A DNA stretch of 64,000 nt from Bacteroidales bacterium (GTDB lineage: Bacteria; Bacteroidota; Bacteroidia; Bacteroidales; Muribaculaceae). Below the pieces are notes generated by a model that was not told where the DNA came from, ran no database searches, and was given only the letters and a program-made list of their open reading frames with translations. Location: positions 1-64,000 of the forward strand of contig JAUNFY010000001.1 in the NCBI GenBank assembly GCA_030524805.1. The letters run 5' to 3'. Below, in pieces: positions 1 through 8,161 of this stretch; the first letter of the stretch is position 1, and every line of letters starts with the position of its first letter. The translations under genes and the position numbers were made by a program.

Positions 1-4
1 AAAT

Positions 5-64
5 ATCATGACTTGGAAATATAAGTTTAGACAACTTCATAAGCAACATCATGACCCGGAAATA
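5..64 (+). repeat. 17-bp direct repeat pair at the window edge
   Basis: ATCATGACTTGGAAATA at 5-21 and ATCATGACCCGGAAATA at 48-64 match at 15 of 17 positions with a 43-base period. The array may continue beyond the left edge. Confidence 0.6.
21..38 (+). repeat. 18-bp motif copy 1 (ATAAGTTTAGACAACTTC)
   Basis: Contains the inverted repeat AAGTT-TAGAC-AACTT. It lies about 85 bases upstream of the -7 box of the small membrane protein. Flanked by two copies of a 17-bp direct repeat at 5-21 and 48-64. Confidence 0.7.
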
Positions 65-124
65 AATTATCATGCTTTAACATTCTTTAAGTTTTGACTG
101 CAAGGTGTAGGCAGCGTGGCGGAT

Positions 125-132
125 TAATTTTG
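125..132 (+). promoter_or_regulatory. -7 box before the small membrane protein
   Basis: TAATTTTG matches the Bacteroidales -7 consensus TAnnTTTG. It lies 28 bases upstream of the ATG at 160, giving a short leader of about 20 bases. No TTTG stands at the expected 19-21 base distance (the nearest, at 93-96, is too far), so the -33 element is weak and the call rests on the -7 box alone. Confidence 0.45.
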
Positions 133-159
133 CTGTAGAAATCAAAATAAAGCATAGAA

Positions 160-387
160 ATGAAAACCCAGACCACATTTACCTCCACAAGCATGAGCAG
201 GACTATCACTGAATCGATTAGAGAAGTCAAGGTAAGACACAAAAAATTAGCCTCTAACGAGGGCTTCCGTATGGTGGTGGCTTCGGTTGCCGCAATGGCA
301 TTTATGGTATCACTCTTTTTCTTCAATGTGGCTGCGATTCTTGCCACGGGAGTTTTGGCCCTCACTATGGTGTCGGTATCTGAATGA
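160..387 (+). CDS. Small membrane protein of unknown function (75 aa)
   Basis: The product has a polar, Ser/Thr-rich and basic N-terminus (residues 1-35), then a hydrophobic stretch from about 38 to 72 that could form one or two membrane segments. I do not recognise the family. Support for a real gene is a -7 promoter box at 125-132, an ATG at a sensible distance, and a strong terminator at 428-466 just after the stop. It converges on mutB. The basic tail before the membrane segment suggests the N-terminus is cytoplasmic; this is inference from the positive-inside rule. Confidence 0.55.
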   Translation: MKTQTTFTSTSMSRTITESIREVKVRHKKLASNEGFRMVVASVAAMAFMVSLFFFNVAAILATGVLALTMVSVSE

Positions 388-427
388 AGCCTACCTACGC
401 TTCCGGACATCAAAGCCAGATAGAATA

Positions 428-466
428 AAAAATGGAGGCATCGCCATTCGCAATGCCTCCATTTTT
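428..466. terminator. Bidirectional terminator between the small protein gene and mutB
   Basis: Perfect 14-bp inverted repeat (428-441 with 453-466) with AAAAATGGAGGCAT as left arm. The A-tract on one side and T-tract on the other make it work in both directions, as fits two convergent genes. Confidence 0.85.
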
Positions 467-482
467 ATGTAATTTCGTTTGA

Positions 483-2627
483 TTATTCGGCAGTCTGCTC
501 GTTGAGAAGACGAATCATCTCGATGGCGCTCATCGGGATACGGGTGCCGGGGCCGAAGATGGCTGCTACGCCTGCCTTGTAGAGGAAGTCGTAGTCCTGA
601 GCGGGAATCACACCGCCTGCAGTGACGAGGATATCCTCGCGGCCGAGCTTCTTAAGCTCTTCGATCACCTGCGGCACGAGAGTCTTGTGGCCTGCTGCGA
701 GAGAGCTGACGCCAAGGATGTGCACGTCGTTTTCCACAGCCTGACGGGCTGCTTCCGCCGGAGTCTGGAACAAGGGGCCCATGTCGACGTCGAAACCGCA
801 GTCGGCATATCCTGTGGCCACTACTTTGGCACCACGGTCGTGGCCGTCCTGACCCATCTTGGCAATCATGATACGGGGCTGGCGACCTTCGCGTTTTGCG
901 AAGTCTGCCACAGCCTTGCGGGCTTCCTCAAATTCAGGATCACCCTTTTCTTCACTTGAATACACGCCTGAAATGGTTTTGATTATAGCTTTGTAGCGGC
1001 CTACGACTGCTTCGCAGGCATCGGAGATTTCACCGAGCGAAGCCCTGAGACCGGCTGCCTTCACAGCAAGTTCGAGAAGGTTGCCCTTGCTGGGATCCTT
1101 CACAGCTTCAGTGATATCGGCAAGTGCTTTCTGCACTGCTGCTTCGTCGCGGCCTTTGCGCAGTTCGGCAAGGCGGGCGCACTGCTCGTTGCGTACTTCA
1201 GTGTTGTCGATTTCAAGGATATCGATCGGATCCTCATGGTCGAGGCGATATTTGTTGATACCGATGATAGCCTGTTTGCCGGAGTCGATGCGGGCCTGTG
1301 TGCGGGCAGCTGCCTCTTCAATCTTCATCTTGGGCAGGCCGGTTTCGATTGCCTTGGCCATGCCGCCGAGTTTCTCGATTTCCTGGATATGATCCCAAGC
1401 CTTGCGGGCTATTTCATTGGTGAGAGCTTCCACGTAGTAGCTGCCTCCCCATGGGTCAACCTGTTTTGTGACGTAGGTTTCCTCTTGGATGTAGATCTGG
1501 GTGTTACGTGCGATACGGGCAGAGAAGTCGGTCGGAAGAGCGATAGCCTCATCGAGGGCGTTGGTATGGAGCGACTGGGTGTGTCCGAGCACGGCGCCCA
1601 TGGCTTCCACGCAAGTACGGCCCACATTGTTGAAAGGATCCTGCTCAGTGAGCGACCATCCTGATGTCTGGCTGTGTGTGCGGAGCGCAAGCGACTTCGG
1701 GTTTTTCGGATTGAATTGCTTCACGATCTTAGCCCAAAGCATGCGGGCTGCACGCATCTTGGCTATTTCCATGAAGTAGTTCATCGAGATGCCCCAGAAG
1801 AAGCTCAGACGCGGAGCGAAAGCATCGATGTCCATTCCGGCATTGACACCTGCGCGAAGATATTCCAGACCATCGGCAAGAGTGTATGCGAGCTCGATGT
1901 CGGCGGTTGCGCCAGCCTCCTGCATGTGGTAGCCGGAGATGGAGATGGAGTTGAACTTCGGCATGTTCTTCGAAGTGTATTCGAAGATGTCGGCGATAAT
2001 CTTCATCGAGAATGCCGGCGGATAGATATAGGTGTTGCGCACCATGAATTCCTTAAGGATGTCGTTCTGTATGGTGCCTGCCATCTCATCAAGCTTGACA
2101 CCCTGTTCGAGTCCGGCGTTGATGTAGAAAGCGAGCACGGGAAGAACGGCACCGTTCATGGTCATCGAAACCGACATCTTTCCGAGAGGAATGCCATCGA
2201 AAAGCACTTTCATGTCTTCAATGGAGCAGATCGACACGCCGGCTTTTCCCACGTCGCCTACCACACGCTCGTGGTCGGCATCATAACCGCGGTGGGTCGG
2301 AAGGTCGAATGCCACTGAGAGGCCCTTCTGACCTGATGCGAGGTTGCGGCGGTAGAAGGCGTTGGATTCAGCGGCGGTCGAGAATCCGGCATACTGACGG
2401 ATGGTCCAGGGGCGCATGGGATACATACCGCTGTAAGGACCGCGAAGGAATGGAGGAAGACCTGCTACATAGTCGAGGTGTTCAAGACCCTCGAGGTCTT
2501 CCTTGGTGTAGACCGGTTTCACCGGAATAAGTTCCGCAGTGAGGAACTCCTCCCCTTTCACCGCAGGTGCGGCAGTTGCGGGAGAGACAACTTTTGTGAT
2601 ATCTATTTCTTTAAAATTAGGTCTCAT
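483..2627 (-). CDS. mutB: Methylmalonyl-CoA mutase large (catalytic) subunit
   Basis: Converts succinyl-CoA and (R)-methylmalonyl-CoA into each other using adenosylcobalamin, the key step of the succinate-to-propionate route in Bacteroidales. The 714 residues carry the acyl-CoA mutase barrel (about 40-560; [19 protein letters not shown] is typical) and a C-terminal B12-binding domain. The cobalamin motif DGHDRG sits at 594-599, with His596 as the expected lower axial ligand, followed by the usual SSLAAGH and GGVIP loops. The gene follows mutA by 9 bases, so the two are one operon. Length and domain order are normal. No epimerase or MeaB chaperone gene is in the window. Confidence 0.97.
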   Translation of the reverse strand: MRPNFKEIDITKVVSPATAAPAVKGEEFLTAELIPVKPVYTKEDLEGLEHLDYVAGLPPFLRGPYSGMYPMRPWTIRQYAGFSTAAESNAFYRRNLASGQKGLSVAFDLPTHRGYDADHERVVGDVGKAGVSICSIEDMKVLFDGIPLGKMSVSMTMNGAVLPVLAFYINAGLEQGVKLDEMAGTIQNDILKEFMVRNTYIYPPAFSMKIIADIFEYTSKNMPKFNSISISGYHMQEAGATADIELAYTLADGLEYLRAGVNAGMDIDAFAPRLSFFWGISMNYFMEIAKMRAARMLWAKIVKQFNPKNPKSLALRTHSQTSGWSLTEQDPFNNVGRTCVEAMGAVLGHTQSLHTNALDEAIALPTDFSARIARNTQIYIQEETYVTKQVDPWGGSYYVEALTNEIARKAWDHIQEIEKLGGMAKAIETGLPKMKIEEAAARTQARIDSGKQAIIGINKYRLDHEDPIDILEIDNTEVRNEQCARLAELRKGRDEAAVQKALADITEAVKDPSKGNLLELAVKAAGLRASLGEISDACEAVVGRYKAIIKTISGVYSSEEKGDPEFEEARKAVADFAKREGRQPRIMIAKMGQDGHDRGAKVVATGYADCGFDVDMGPLFQTPAEAARQAVENDVHILGVSSLAAGHKTLVPQVIEELKKLGREDILVTAGGVIPAQDYDFLYKAGVAAIFGPGTRIPMSAIEMIRLLNEQTAE

Positions 2628-2636
2628 GTCGCAATC

Positions 2637-4490
2637 TTATTTGAGGAGTTTAGCGTTGAAAGCCACGAGTGTGTCGAGTACATTGACGCGGACGTGGATA
2701 AAGTTTTCTATGCCCTGTGCCTTGAGGTCGTCGGAGCATGCGGGTGCACCGGCAACTACAAACTCTGCGCGTCCGTCGAGAAGCTTGAATGCTTCGGGAG
2801 CGTATTCGGCATATTCGTCGTCGCTTGAGCAGAGTACGACTACATCGGCGCCTTGTGCGACGGCGGCGTCTACGCCTTCCTTCACACTTGCAAAACCGTT
2901 GTTGTCGATGATCTCATATCCTGCGCATCCGAAGAAGTTGCCCGAGAACTGAGCGCGTGCGAGGCGCATTGCAAGATTGCCTATGGTGAGCATGAACACT
3001 TTCGGGCGATTCGAAGCTCGCTCAGTGTCGAGGCGGAGCTGCTCAAACTGGCTTGCCGCGCGGTCGAAGATAAGATAGTCTACAGCGCCGTCGGCTGCCT
3101 CGCCGCATGCGCATTTGCATGAGCATCCGCTCTTCTCTATCTTGTCAAGTGCCATCTCGTTGATGTTGGGATACTGGTTTGTGCCGAGCAGGATTTCTTT
3201 TCTGCGGGCCACGTCGAGGTGACGTTTCACACCGCTTTCGTTCACCTTGGCCTGAATCTCACCCTTCTTGAGCATTGCGTAGAAACCGCCATTGTCTTCA
3301 ACCTCGTTGAAGACTTTCCATGCCTGCTCGGCGATGGAGGAAGTCAGGGTTTCGATGTAGTAGCTGCCGCCGGCCGGATCAACAACCTTGTCGAGGTGCG
3401 ATTCCTCACGGAGAAGGTGCTGCTGGTTGCGTGCTATTCTCTCGCTGAATTCATCGGGAGTCTTATATTGCAGGTCGAAAGGCAGGGTCTCGATAGAGTC
3501 TACTCCGGCAAGGGCCGCACTCATGGTTTCGGTCATGGAGCGGAGAAGATTCACGTGTGCGTCGTAGATAGTCATGTTAAACTGGCTTGTCACGGCATGC
3601 ACGGTCATCTTGCAGTCTTCTTCACCTGCACCGTAAGCCTTCACGATCTCGGCCCAGAGCATGCGTGCCGCACGGAATTTTGCAAGTTCCATGAAGTAGT
3701 TGCTCGATATGCCCATATTGAATTTGATGCGTGCGTTTACTTCTGCGGGTGTGAGTCCGGCTTCTGTCAGAAGGGTCAGCCATTCAGCTCCCCATGCGAG
3801 AGCGTAGCCGAGTTCCTGGGTGATATATGCGCCTGCGTTGCAGAAGAGGAACGAATCGACGGCAAAGCATCGTATGCCGGCAATAGGTTTCACTGCTTCA
3901 TACACTGCGAGTGCTGTAGCGGTGATGTCTTTCGGGAAGTCAAGGCCATGCTTGAGAAGACGCTTGAAGGGGTTGAAACCGATCGAGCCGCGGAATTCTG
4001 CAGCTGCGCCAGCCTTCTCTACAAGAGATACAAGTTCCTTTGCCACTTCCTCAGCCTTCGAGGGGCAGCAAACCACATTCACTTCAATTTTCTTCAGGTC
4101 GATGCCCTCAAGAACGGCTGCGAGATCAGCCGCGGTGAGATCGTGTTTGAGGCTTACGCCGATTGACTCCACTCCTTTATTGATGGCGTTCTTGGCGTTG
4201 GCATTGAGCTCAGCCGCAGTCTCGCCGATAATCTGCTGGCGGATGAGCCAGTCGTTGTCGGTTCTTGTACCTCTTACGTAAGGGAACTGACCGGGCATGG
4301 AGCCTATGGTAGGAAGCGATTCGATATCTTCCTTGCGATAGAAGGGCATCACGTTGAAGCCTTCGTTGGTGCGCCATACGAGTTTCTTATTGAAATCGGC
4401 ACCTTTTAAATCGACATTGATTTTCGCAATCCAGTCTTCGGTTGAGACAGGGGGAAACATGTCGAAGAGTTTTTCTTTGTTTTCTGCCAT
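2637..4490 (-). CDS. mutA: Methylmalonyl-CoA mutase small (non-catalytic) subunit
   Basis: Partner of MutB in the heterodimer. The 617-residue protein keeps the mutase barrel (about 30-450) and a degenerate C-terminal B12-like domain. The region that aligns with MutB's DGHDRG lacks the axial histidine, as expected for the small subunit, which does not bind cofactor. A Cys-rich stretch (CSCKCACG, about 460-467) lies in the linker between the two domains and is an oddity. First gene of the mutA-mutB operon; a -7 box at 4589-4596 gives a leader of about 90 bases, too short for a cobalamin riboswitch. Confidence 0.95.
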   Translation of the reverse strand: MAENKEKLFDMFPPVSTEDWIAKINVDLKGADFNKKLVWRTNEGFNVMPFYRKEDIESLPTIGSMPGQFPYVRGTRTDNDWLIRQQIIGETAAELNANAKNAINKGVESIGVSLKHDLTAADLAAVLEGIDLKKIEVNVVCCPSKAEEVAKELVSLVEKAGAAAEFRGSIGFNPFKRLLKHGLDFPKDITATALAVYEAVKPIAGIRCFAVDSFLFCNAGAYITQELGYALAWGAEWLTLLTEAGLTPAEVNARIKFNMGISSNYFMELAKFRAARMLWAEIVKAYGAGEEDCKMTVHAVTSQFNMTIYDAHVNLLRSMTETMSAALAGVDSIETLPFDLQYKTPDEFSERIARNQQHLLREESHLDKVVDPAGGSYYIETLTSSIAEQAWKVFNEVEDNGGFYAMLKKGEIQAKVNESGVKRHLDVARRKEILLGTNQYPNINEMALDKIEKSGCSCKCACGEAADGAVDYLIFDRAASQFEQLRLDTERASNRPKVFMLTIGNLAMRLARAQFSGNFFGCAGYEIIDNNGFASVKEGVDAAVAQGADVVVLCSSDDEYAEYAPEAFKLLDGRAEFVVAGAPACSDDLKAQGIENFIHVRVNVLDTLVAFNAKLLK

Positions 4491-4588
4491 AATTAAATAG
4501 CTTGTATTTATTTCTGATGGTTGGTTCTATTTGGAAGTGAAAGCCGAAGATGTTGCTAAATTGCAACGATATCGGGCTTATGCACGCG

Positions 4589-4596
4589 CAAATTTA
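4589..4596 (-). promoter_or_regulatory. -7 box of the mutAB operon
   Basis: On the minus strand the sequence reads TAAATTTG, a full match to TAnnTTTG. The -33 region has only a weak match. It predicts a 5' leader of about 90 bases before mutA. Confidence 0.5.
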
Positions 4597-4723
4597 ATAA
4601 ATAATTTTGATTTATGAAAGCAATACCCTAAGAATCTTTTGGAAAATTCAAGAATAATCGTTTCGATTTGTGAAAAGAAGCGCTTCTATCCAATCATATC
4701 ACGTCAAGAGGTCTACGATGCAA

Positions 4724-5407
4724 TCAATGAAGTTCCGGCTGCTCGTTGCATACCAGATGCTTGTCGCGGCATCGTATCACCCGTCCGGGAAAATCCTCGC
4801 AAAGCTGAAGATTGTGGGTAGCCATCACTATTGAGTGGCCGGCTGATGCGAGTTCCTGAAGCAGACTGACGATGGAGACACCCGTCTGCGGGTCAAGGTT
4901 GCCCGTCGGCTCGTCGGCGAGGATAAGGCTCGGATTGTTGAGCAGAGCTCTTGCAATGACTATTCGCTGCTGTTCGCCACCTGAAAGTTCGTGAGGCATC
5001 TTGTAGCTTTTATTCTGCATCCCGACGTCGATGAGCACGTCTTCTATGCGTTGCTCCATTGCCGATTTGTCTTTCCATCCAGTGGCGCGGAGCACGAAAG
5101 CCAGATTCTCGAATACCGACCGGTCCTGAAGCAGTTGAAAGTCTTGAAACACGATGCCGATTTTACGACGAAGCATCGGAATGTCTTTCCGCTTGAGATG
5201 GAGCAGGTCGAAGCCCATCACTTCCGCTTTCCGACCTTGTGCCACGGGCACTTCCGCATACATGGTCTTGAGCAGCGAGCTTTTGCCGCTGCCCACTCTT
5301 CCTACAAGGTAGCAGAACTCTCCCTCTCCTATGGAGAGGGAGACATCGGTGAGCACTGTTTTTTCGGCGCGCATTATGTCGACGCCTTCATAGTCTATTA
5401 TATTCAT
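4724..5407 (-). CDS. ftsE: FtsE-like ABC transporter ATP-binding protein
   Basis: ATPase of the FtsEX type, which in known systems controls cell-wall hydrolases at the division site. From the start chosen here (MNIIDYEG) the Walker A motif GRVGSGKS falls at 36-43; the signature LSGGEQQR and Walker [13 protein letters not shown] follow, and the TGNLD version is typical of FtsE/LolD/MacB ATPases. An upstream in-frame ATG at 5437 would add 10 residues, but it lies inside the arm of a 17-bp hairpin and the added residues do not look like family sequence. No ftsX is adjacent, which is common in Bacteroidota; a LolD-like role cannot be excluded. Confidence 0.8.
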   Translation of the reverse strand: MNIIDYEGVDIMRAEKTVLTDVSLSIGEGEFCYLVGRVGSGKSSLLKTMYAEVPVAQGRKAEVMGFDLLHLKRKDIPMLRRKIGIVFQDFQLLQDRSVFENLAFVLRATGWKDKSAMEQRIEDVLIDVGMQNKSYKMPHELSGGEQQRIVIARALLNNPSLILADEPTGNLDPQTGVSIVSLLQELASAGHSIVMATHNLQLCEDFPGRVIRCRDKHLVCNEQPELH

Positions 5408-5426
5408 CTGATTTCCGCTTTGTTGA

Positions 5427-5470
5427 GCGGCGTGCATCTTCAGCCGGTAGTGACTGAAGATGCACGCCGC
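5427..5470 (-). terminator. 17-bp perfect hairpin between the MFS gene and ftsE
   Basis: The arms 5427-5443 and 5454-5470 are perfect complements (GCGGCGTGCATCTTCAG) around a 10-base loop. It starts 6 bases after the MFS stop codon and ends 19 bases before the ftsE start. No T-tract follows in the minus direction, so it may be a 3' stability or processing element rather than a classical terminator. Confidence 0.6.
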
Positions 5471-5476
5471 ATGTAA

Positions 5477-7108
5477 TTATTCTTCGGTTACGGGTAGAGT
5501 CGCCTCCTGTGAACTTGTCTCCTTTATGAAAGCCACACATAAGGCACCTACCGCTATGGATATGCCGGCAATCGCCATCATGGTGGCCTGCGGAGCCACT
5601 TCAGTAGGTGTGCTCATGAAGCCGAGTATTGAGCGACCGGCCAGCGCGGCAATAATCTGCGGCACGCATATCGTGCAGTTGAAAAGGCCAAGATAAGCGC
5701 CTATATTTCCACCGCGAAGTGAGTTGGTCAGGATGGTGAAGGGCCAAGCCAGCATCGCTGCCCATGCGCAACCTATGAGGATGAAGGCTACGAAAAGCAG
5801 ATACTTGTCGGTGATGTAAGCACTGCCTATGAAACCAGCGGCTCCGAGCAGGAGGCTGAGGGCGTAGGAGAACTTGCGGTTCTTGAATCGGGGAAGCACC
5901 ACAGCCCAGAGCACTGACCCTATGGCCTGCACCGCGAAAAGGATGCCCACCCAGTTGCCTGCATCATTATATTGTTGAGATGCGGCGTCAAGTTCCACCT
6001 GGCGGTCGAATGATGCCGATGCCGGATTGGGAATGGTGAAATTCCTTACTTCATCGATGAACAATTCACCGGTCTTCGGATCAGTAGTCATGATTCCCAC
6101 TGCTTTCAGGTGTGCGGGTGCGGGAAGTTGCGCAAGATCCATCTCGGCTTTATTGTCGGCCACTACAATCTGATTGTCGGCAGTAAGGATATATCTGGCT
6201 TCTTCCGAAACTTTCTTTCCATTTTCATTGCTGAAAGATATTCCCTTTACGTTGTCGACCGAAGGGGTGTGGAAAGCGTTCAGGGCCACTGTGCCCGGAG
6301 TATATGTCCACATGAAAAGGAAAGCAAACCAGCAGAAGAACTGTACAAGACCCACGGTCCAGAATGTTTTCGGGGCATGCACAAGAAGTTTCAGCAGGTT
6401 CTGCTTGGGTGCTGAAGAGTCTGTTGTCTCCTCCACTCCGTTATATTCATTATATACTTTAGGCGGCCATTCCTTGATTTTTATCAGTGAGTAAACCACG
6501 CACAGCAGAAGGATGGCAGCTCCGATATAGAATGACCATACTACCGTAGGTGGAACCACACCTGCCGGTGCCACATTAGCTATCCCTATCCATGCGAAGA
6601 GGAACGGGAATATATATCCGATGATCGAGCCTGCATTGCAGAGAAAGCTCTGGATGGAATAAGCCAGACCTTTCTGTTTTTCGTTGACCATGTCGCCTAC
6701 AAGCATCTTGAACGGCTGCATGGCCATGTTGATTGAGGTGTCGAGCATCATGAGCGCGATGAGGCCGATGATTATGGCGTTGCTCACGGTGAGTCCGAAA
6801 CTGCCGGCATTCGGCAGCAGGCACATCACAGCAATCGCTATGGCTGCGCCGATGATCAGATAAGGCAGTCGGCGTCCGAAGCGAGTCCAGGTCTTGTCGG
6901 ATGCGCTTCCCACCAGAGGCTGCACTATCAGGCCCATAAGCGGAGGAAGTATCCAGAAATATGAAAGGTCGTGAGGGTCGGCGCCTATGGTGGTGAATAT
7001 GCGCGACACATTGGCACTCTGCAGAGCGTATGCAATCTGAACTCCAAAGAATCCGAAACTAAGATTCCAGAGTTTCCAAAAACCGAGGTCGGGTTTTGTC
7101 TTGATCAT
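5477..7108 (-). CDS. MFS sugar transporter (SLC45/GPH-like) with a large extracytoplasmic insertion
   Basis: Twelve-helix major facilitator protein of 543 residues. The N-terminus (KPDLGFWKLWNLSFGFFG, then QPLVGSASDKTWTRFGRRLPY) is typical of proton-linked carriers for sucrose, maltose and related glucosides. The DxxxxRxGRR loop between helices 2 and 3 is intact. Between about residues 270 and 385 lies a polar insertion of roughly 115 residues, in the loop after the seventh helix, which should face the periplasm. The substrate cannot be read from sequence; an alpha-glucoside is plausible. No sus genes are adjacent. Confidence 0.85.
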   Translation of the reverse strand: MIKTKPDLGFWKLWNLSFGFFGVQIAYALQSANVSRIFTTIGADPHDLSYFWILPPLMGLIVQPLVGSASDKTWTRFGRRLPYLIIGAAIAIAVMCLLPNAGSFGLTVSNAIIIGLIALMMLDTSINMAMQPFKMLVGDMVNEKQKGLAYSIQSFLCNAGSIIGYIFPFLFAWIGIANVAPAGVVPPTVVWSFYIGAAILLLCVVYSLIKIKEWPPKVYNEYNGVEETTDSSAPKQNLLKLLVHAPKTFWTVGLVQFFCWFAFLFMWTYTPGTVALNAFHTPSVDNVKGISFSNENGKKVSEEARYILTADNQIVVADNKAEMDLAQLPAPAHLKAVGIMTTDPKTGELFIDEVRNFTIPNPASASFDRQVELDAASQQYNDAGNWVGILFAVQAIGSVLWAVVLPRFKNRKFSYALSLLLGAAGFIGSAYITDKYLLFVAFILIGCAWAAMLAWPFTILTNSLRGGNIGAYLGLFNCTICVPQIIAALAGRSILGFMSTPTEVAPQATMMAIAGISIAVGALCVAFIKETSSQEATLPVTEE

Positions 7109-7178
7109 AATTTAAAAATTTAAGTTTTCCATATTAAATCTAAAGGTTACTGCGTAGGCAAAAGCAACCACTCGGATA

Positions 7179-8024
7179 TTAATCATCAATCAACTGATAC
7201 AGCATCTTGATCTCTTCCGGCCAGCGTGCAGGGTTCGGGGTTTCGAGAATGATAGGCATGTTGTCAAAACGGGCATCATTTACGAAGCGTTTGAAAAAAT
7301 CCATGCCAAGGGTGCCTTTCCCTATTTCCGCATGGCGGTCGATGCGGCTTCCAAGTTTGCGGAGGTCATCGTTGAGGTGTATTGCTTTCAGATAGTCTTT
7401 GCCTATTATTTCATCGAAAGCTTTCCACGTGGCTTCATATCCTGCTTCTGTGGCGAGGTCGTAGCCGGCCGAAAACGAATGGCAGGTGTCGACGCATACC
7501 CCGACGCGAGATTTGTCATCGACCTTGTCGATGATGTGGGCAAGATGCTCGAAGCGGTGTCCCAGATTGCTGCCTTGTCCGGCCGTAGATTCAATCACTG
7601 CCATCACTCCCGAAGTCTGGTCGAGTGTGAGGTTGATCGATTCGGCAATCAGGTCGAGACATTCGTCTTCCGATATTTCGTTGACATGGCTGCCGGGATG
7701 GAAATTCAGCATGGTGAGGCCGAGCTGTTCGCAACGGCGCATTTCATCAAGGAATGACTTGCGGCTCAGATGAAGTTTCTGTGCATCCGGGCTGCCGAGG
7801 TTGATGAGGAAATTATCGTGGGGAAGTATCTGGGATGGTTTGAAGCTGCCGGCTTCACAATTATACCGGAATTGCTCTATGTCTCCGTCGGTAAGGGCTT
7901 TCGATGTCCATCGGTTGCTGCTCCCGGTGAAGAGGGCGAAACTTCTTGCTCCTATAGCCACGGCCTCGAGCGGAGCATTTGCCACTCCGCCGGCCGTGCT
8001 GACGTGTGCACCTATATATTTCAT
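7179..8024 (-). CDS. nfo: Endonuclease IV (AP endonuclease)
   Basis: Cuts DNA 5' to abasic sites in base-excision repair, using a three-metal centre in a TIM barrel. The 281-residue length is normal. Recognisable motifs are GAHVSTAGG at the N-terminus, NFHPGSH (metal His), VIESTAGQG (Glu), CVDTCHSFSAGYD (Asp and His) and HLNDDLRKLGSRIDRHAEIG (His, Asp, His), ending with Glu in PIILETP. It has its own strong promoter at 8113-8144 and is likely a single-gene unit. Confidence 0.96.
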   Translation of the reverse strand: MKYIGAHVSTAGGVANAPLEAVAIGARSFALFTGSSNRWTSKALTDGDIEQFRYNCEAGSFKPSQILPHDNFLINLGSPDAQKLHLSRKSFLDEMRRCEQLGLTMLNFHPGSHVNEISEDECLDLIAESINLTLDQTSGVMAVIESTAGQGSNLGHRFEHLAHIIDKVDDKSRVGVCVDTCHSFSAGYDLATEAGYEATWKAFDEIIGKDYLKAIHLNDDLRKLGSRIDRHAEIGKGTLGMDFFKRFVNDARFDNMPIILETPNPARWPEEIKMLYQLIDD

Positions 8025-8112
8025 TCTATTTCAATATTCTGTTATAATTTAGGCGTCAGTCTCTGCATTCAAGATTATCTTCGGCTTGACGAGAGGGAAA
8101 GACGTTCTTATG

Positions 8113-8144
8113 CAAAGGTAGGAATTTTTATAATTACAAACAAA
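8113..8144 (-). promoter_or_regulatory. Promoter of nfo
   Basis: On the minus strand: TTTG (8144-8141), a 20-base spacer, then TACCTTTG (8120-8113). Both boxes match the Bacteroidales consensus exactly. Predicted leader about 80 bases. Confidence 0.8.
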
Positions 8145-8161
8145 TTTTGCAAGTAAAAATA

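Noticed and set aside
1674..2318. 214-codon open frame antisense to mutB
   Set aside because: Shadow of mutB with no start context or domain.
3219..4166. 315-codon open frame antisense to mutA
   Set aside because: Cys/His/Phe-rich translation typical of a reverse-strand shadow; mutA is certain on the other strand.
4491..4620. Cobalamin riboswitch before mutA
   Set aside because: The B12-dependent operon made this worth checking, but the leader is only about 90 bases and has no B12-box-like element.
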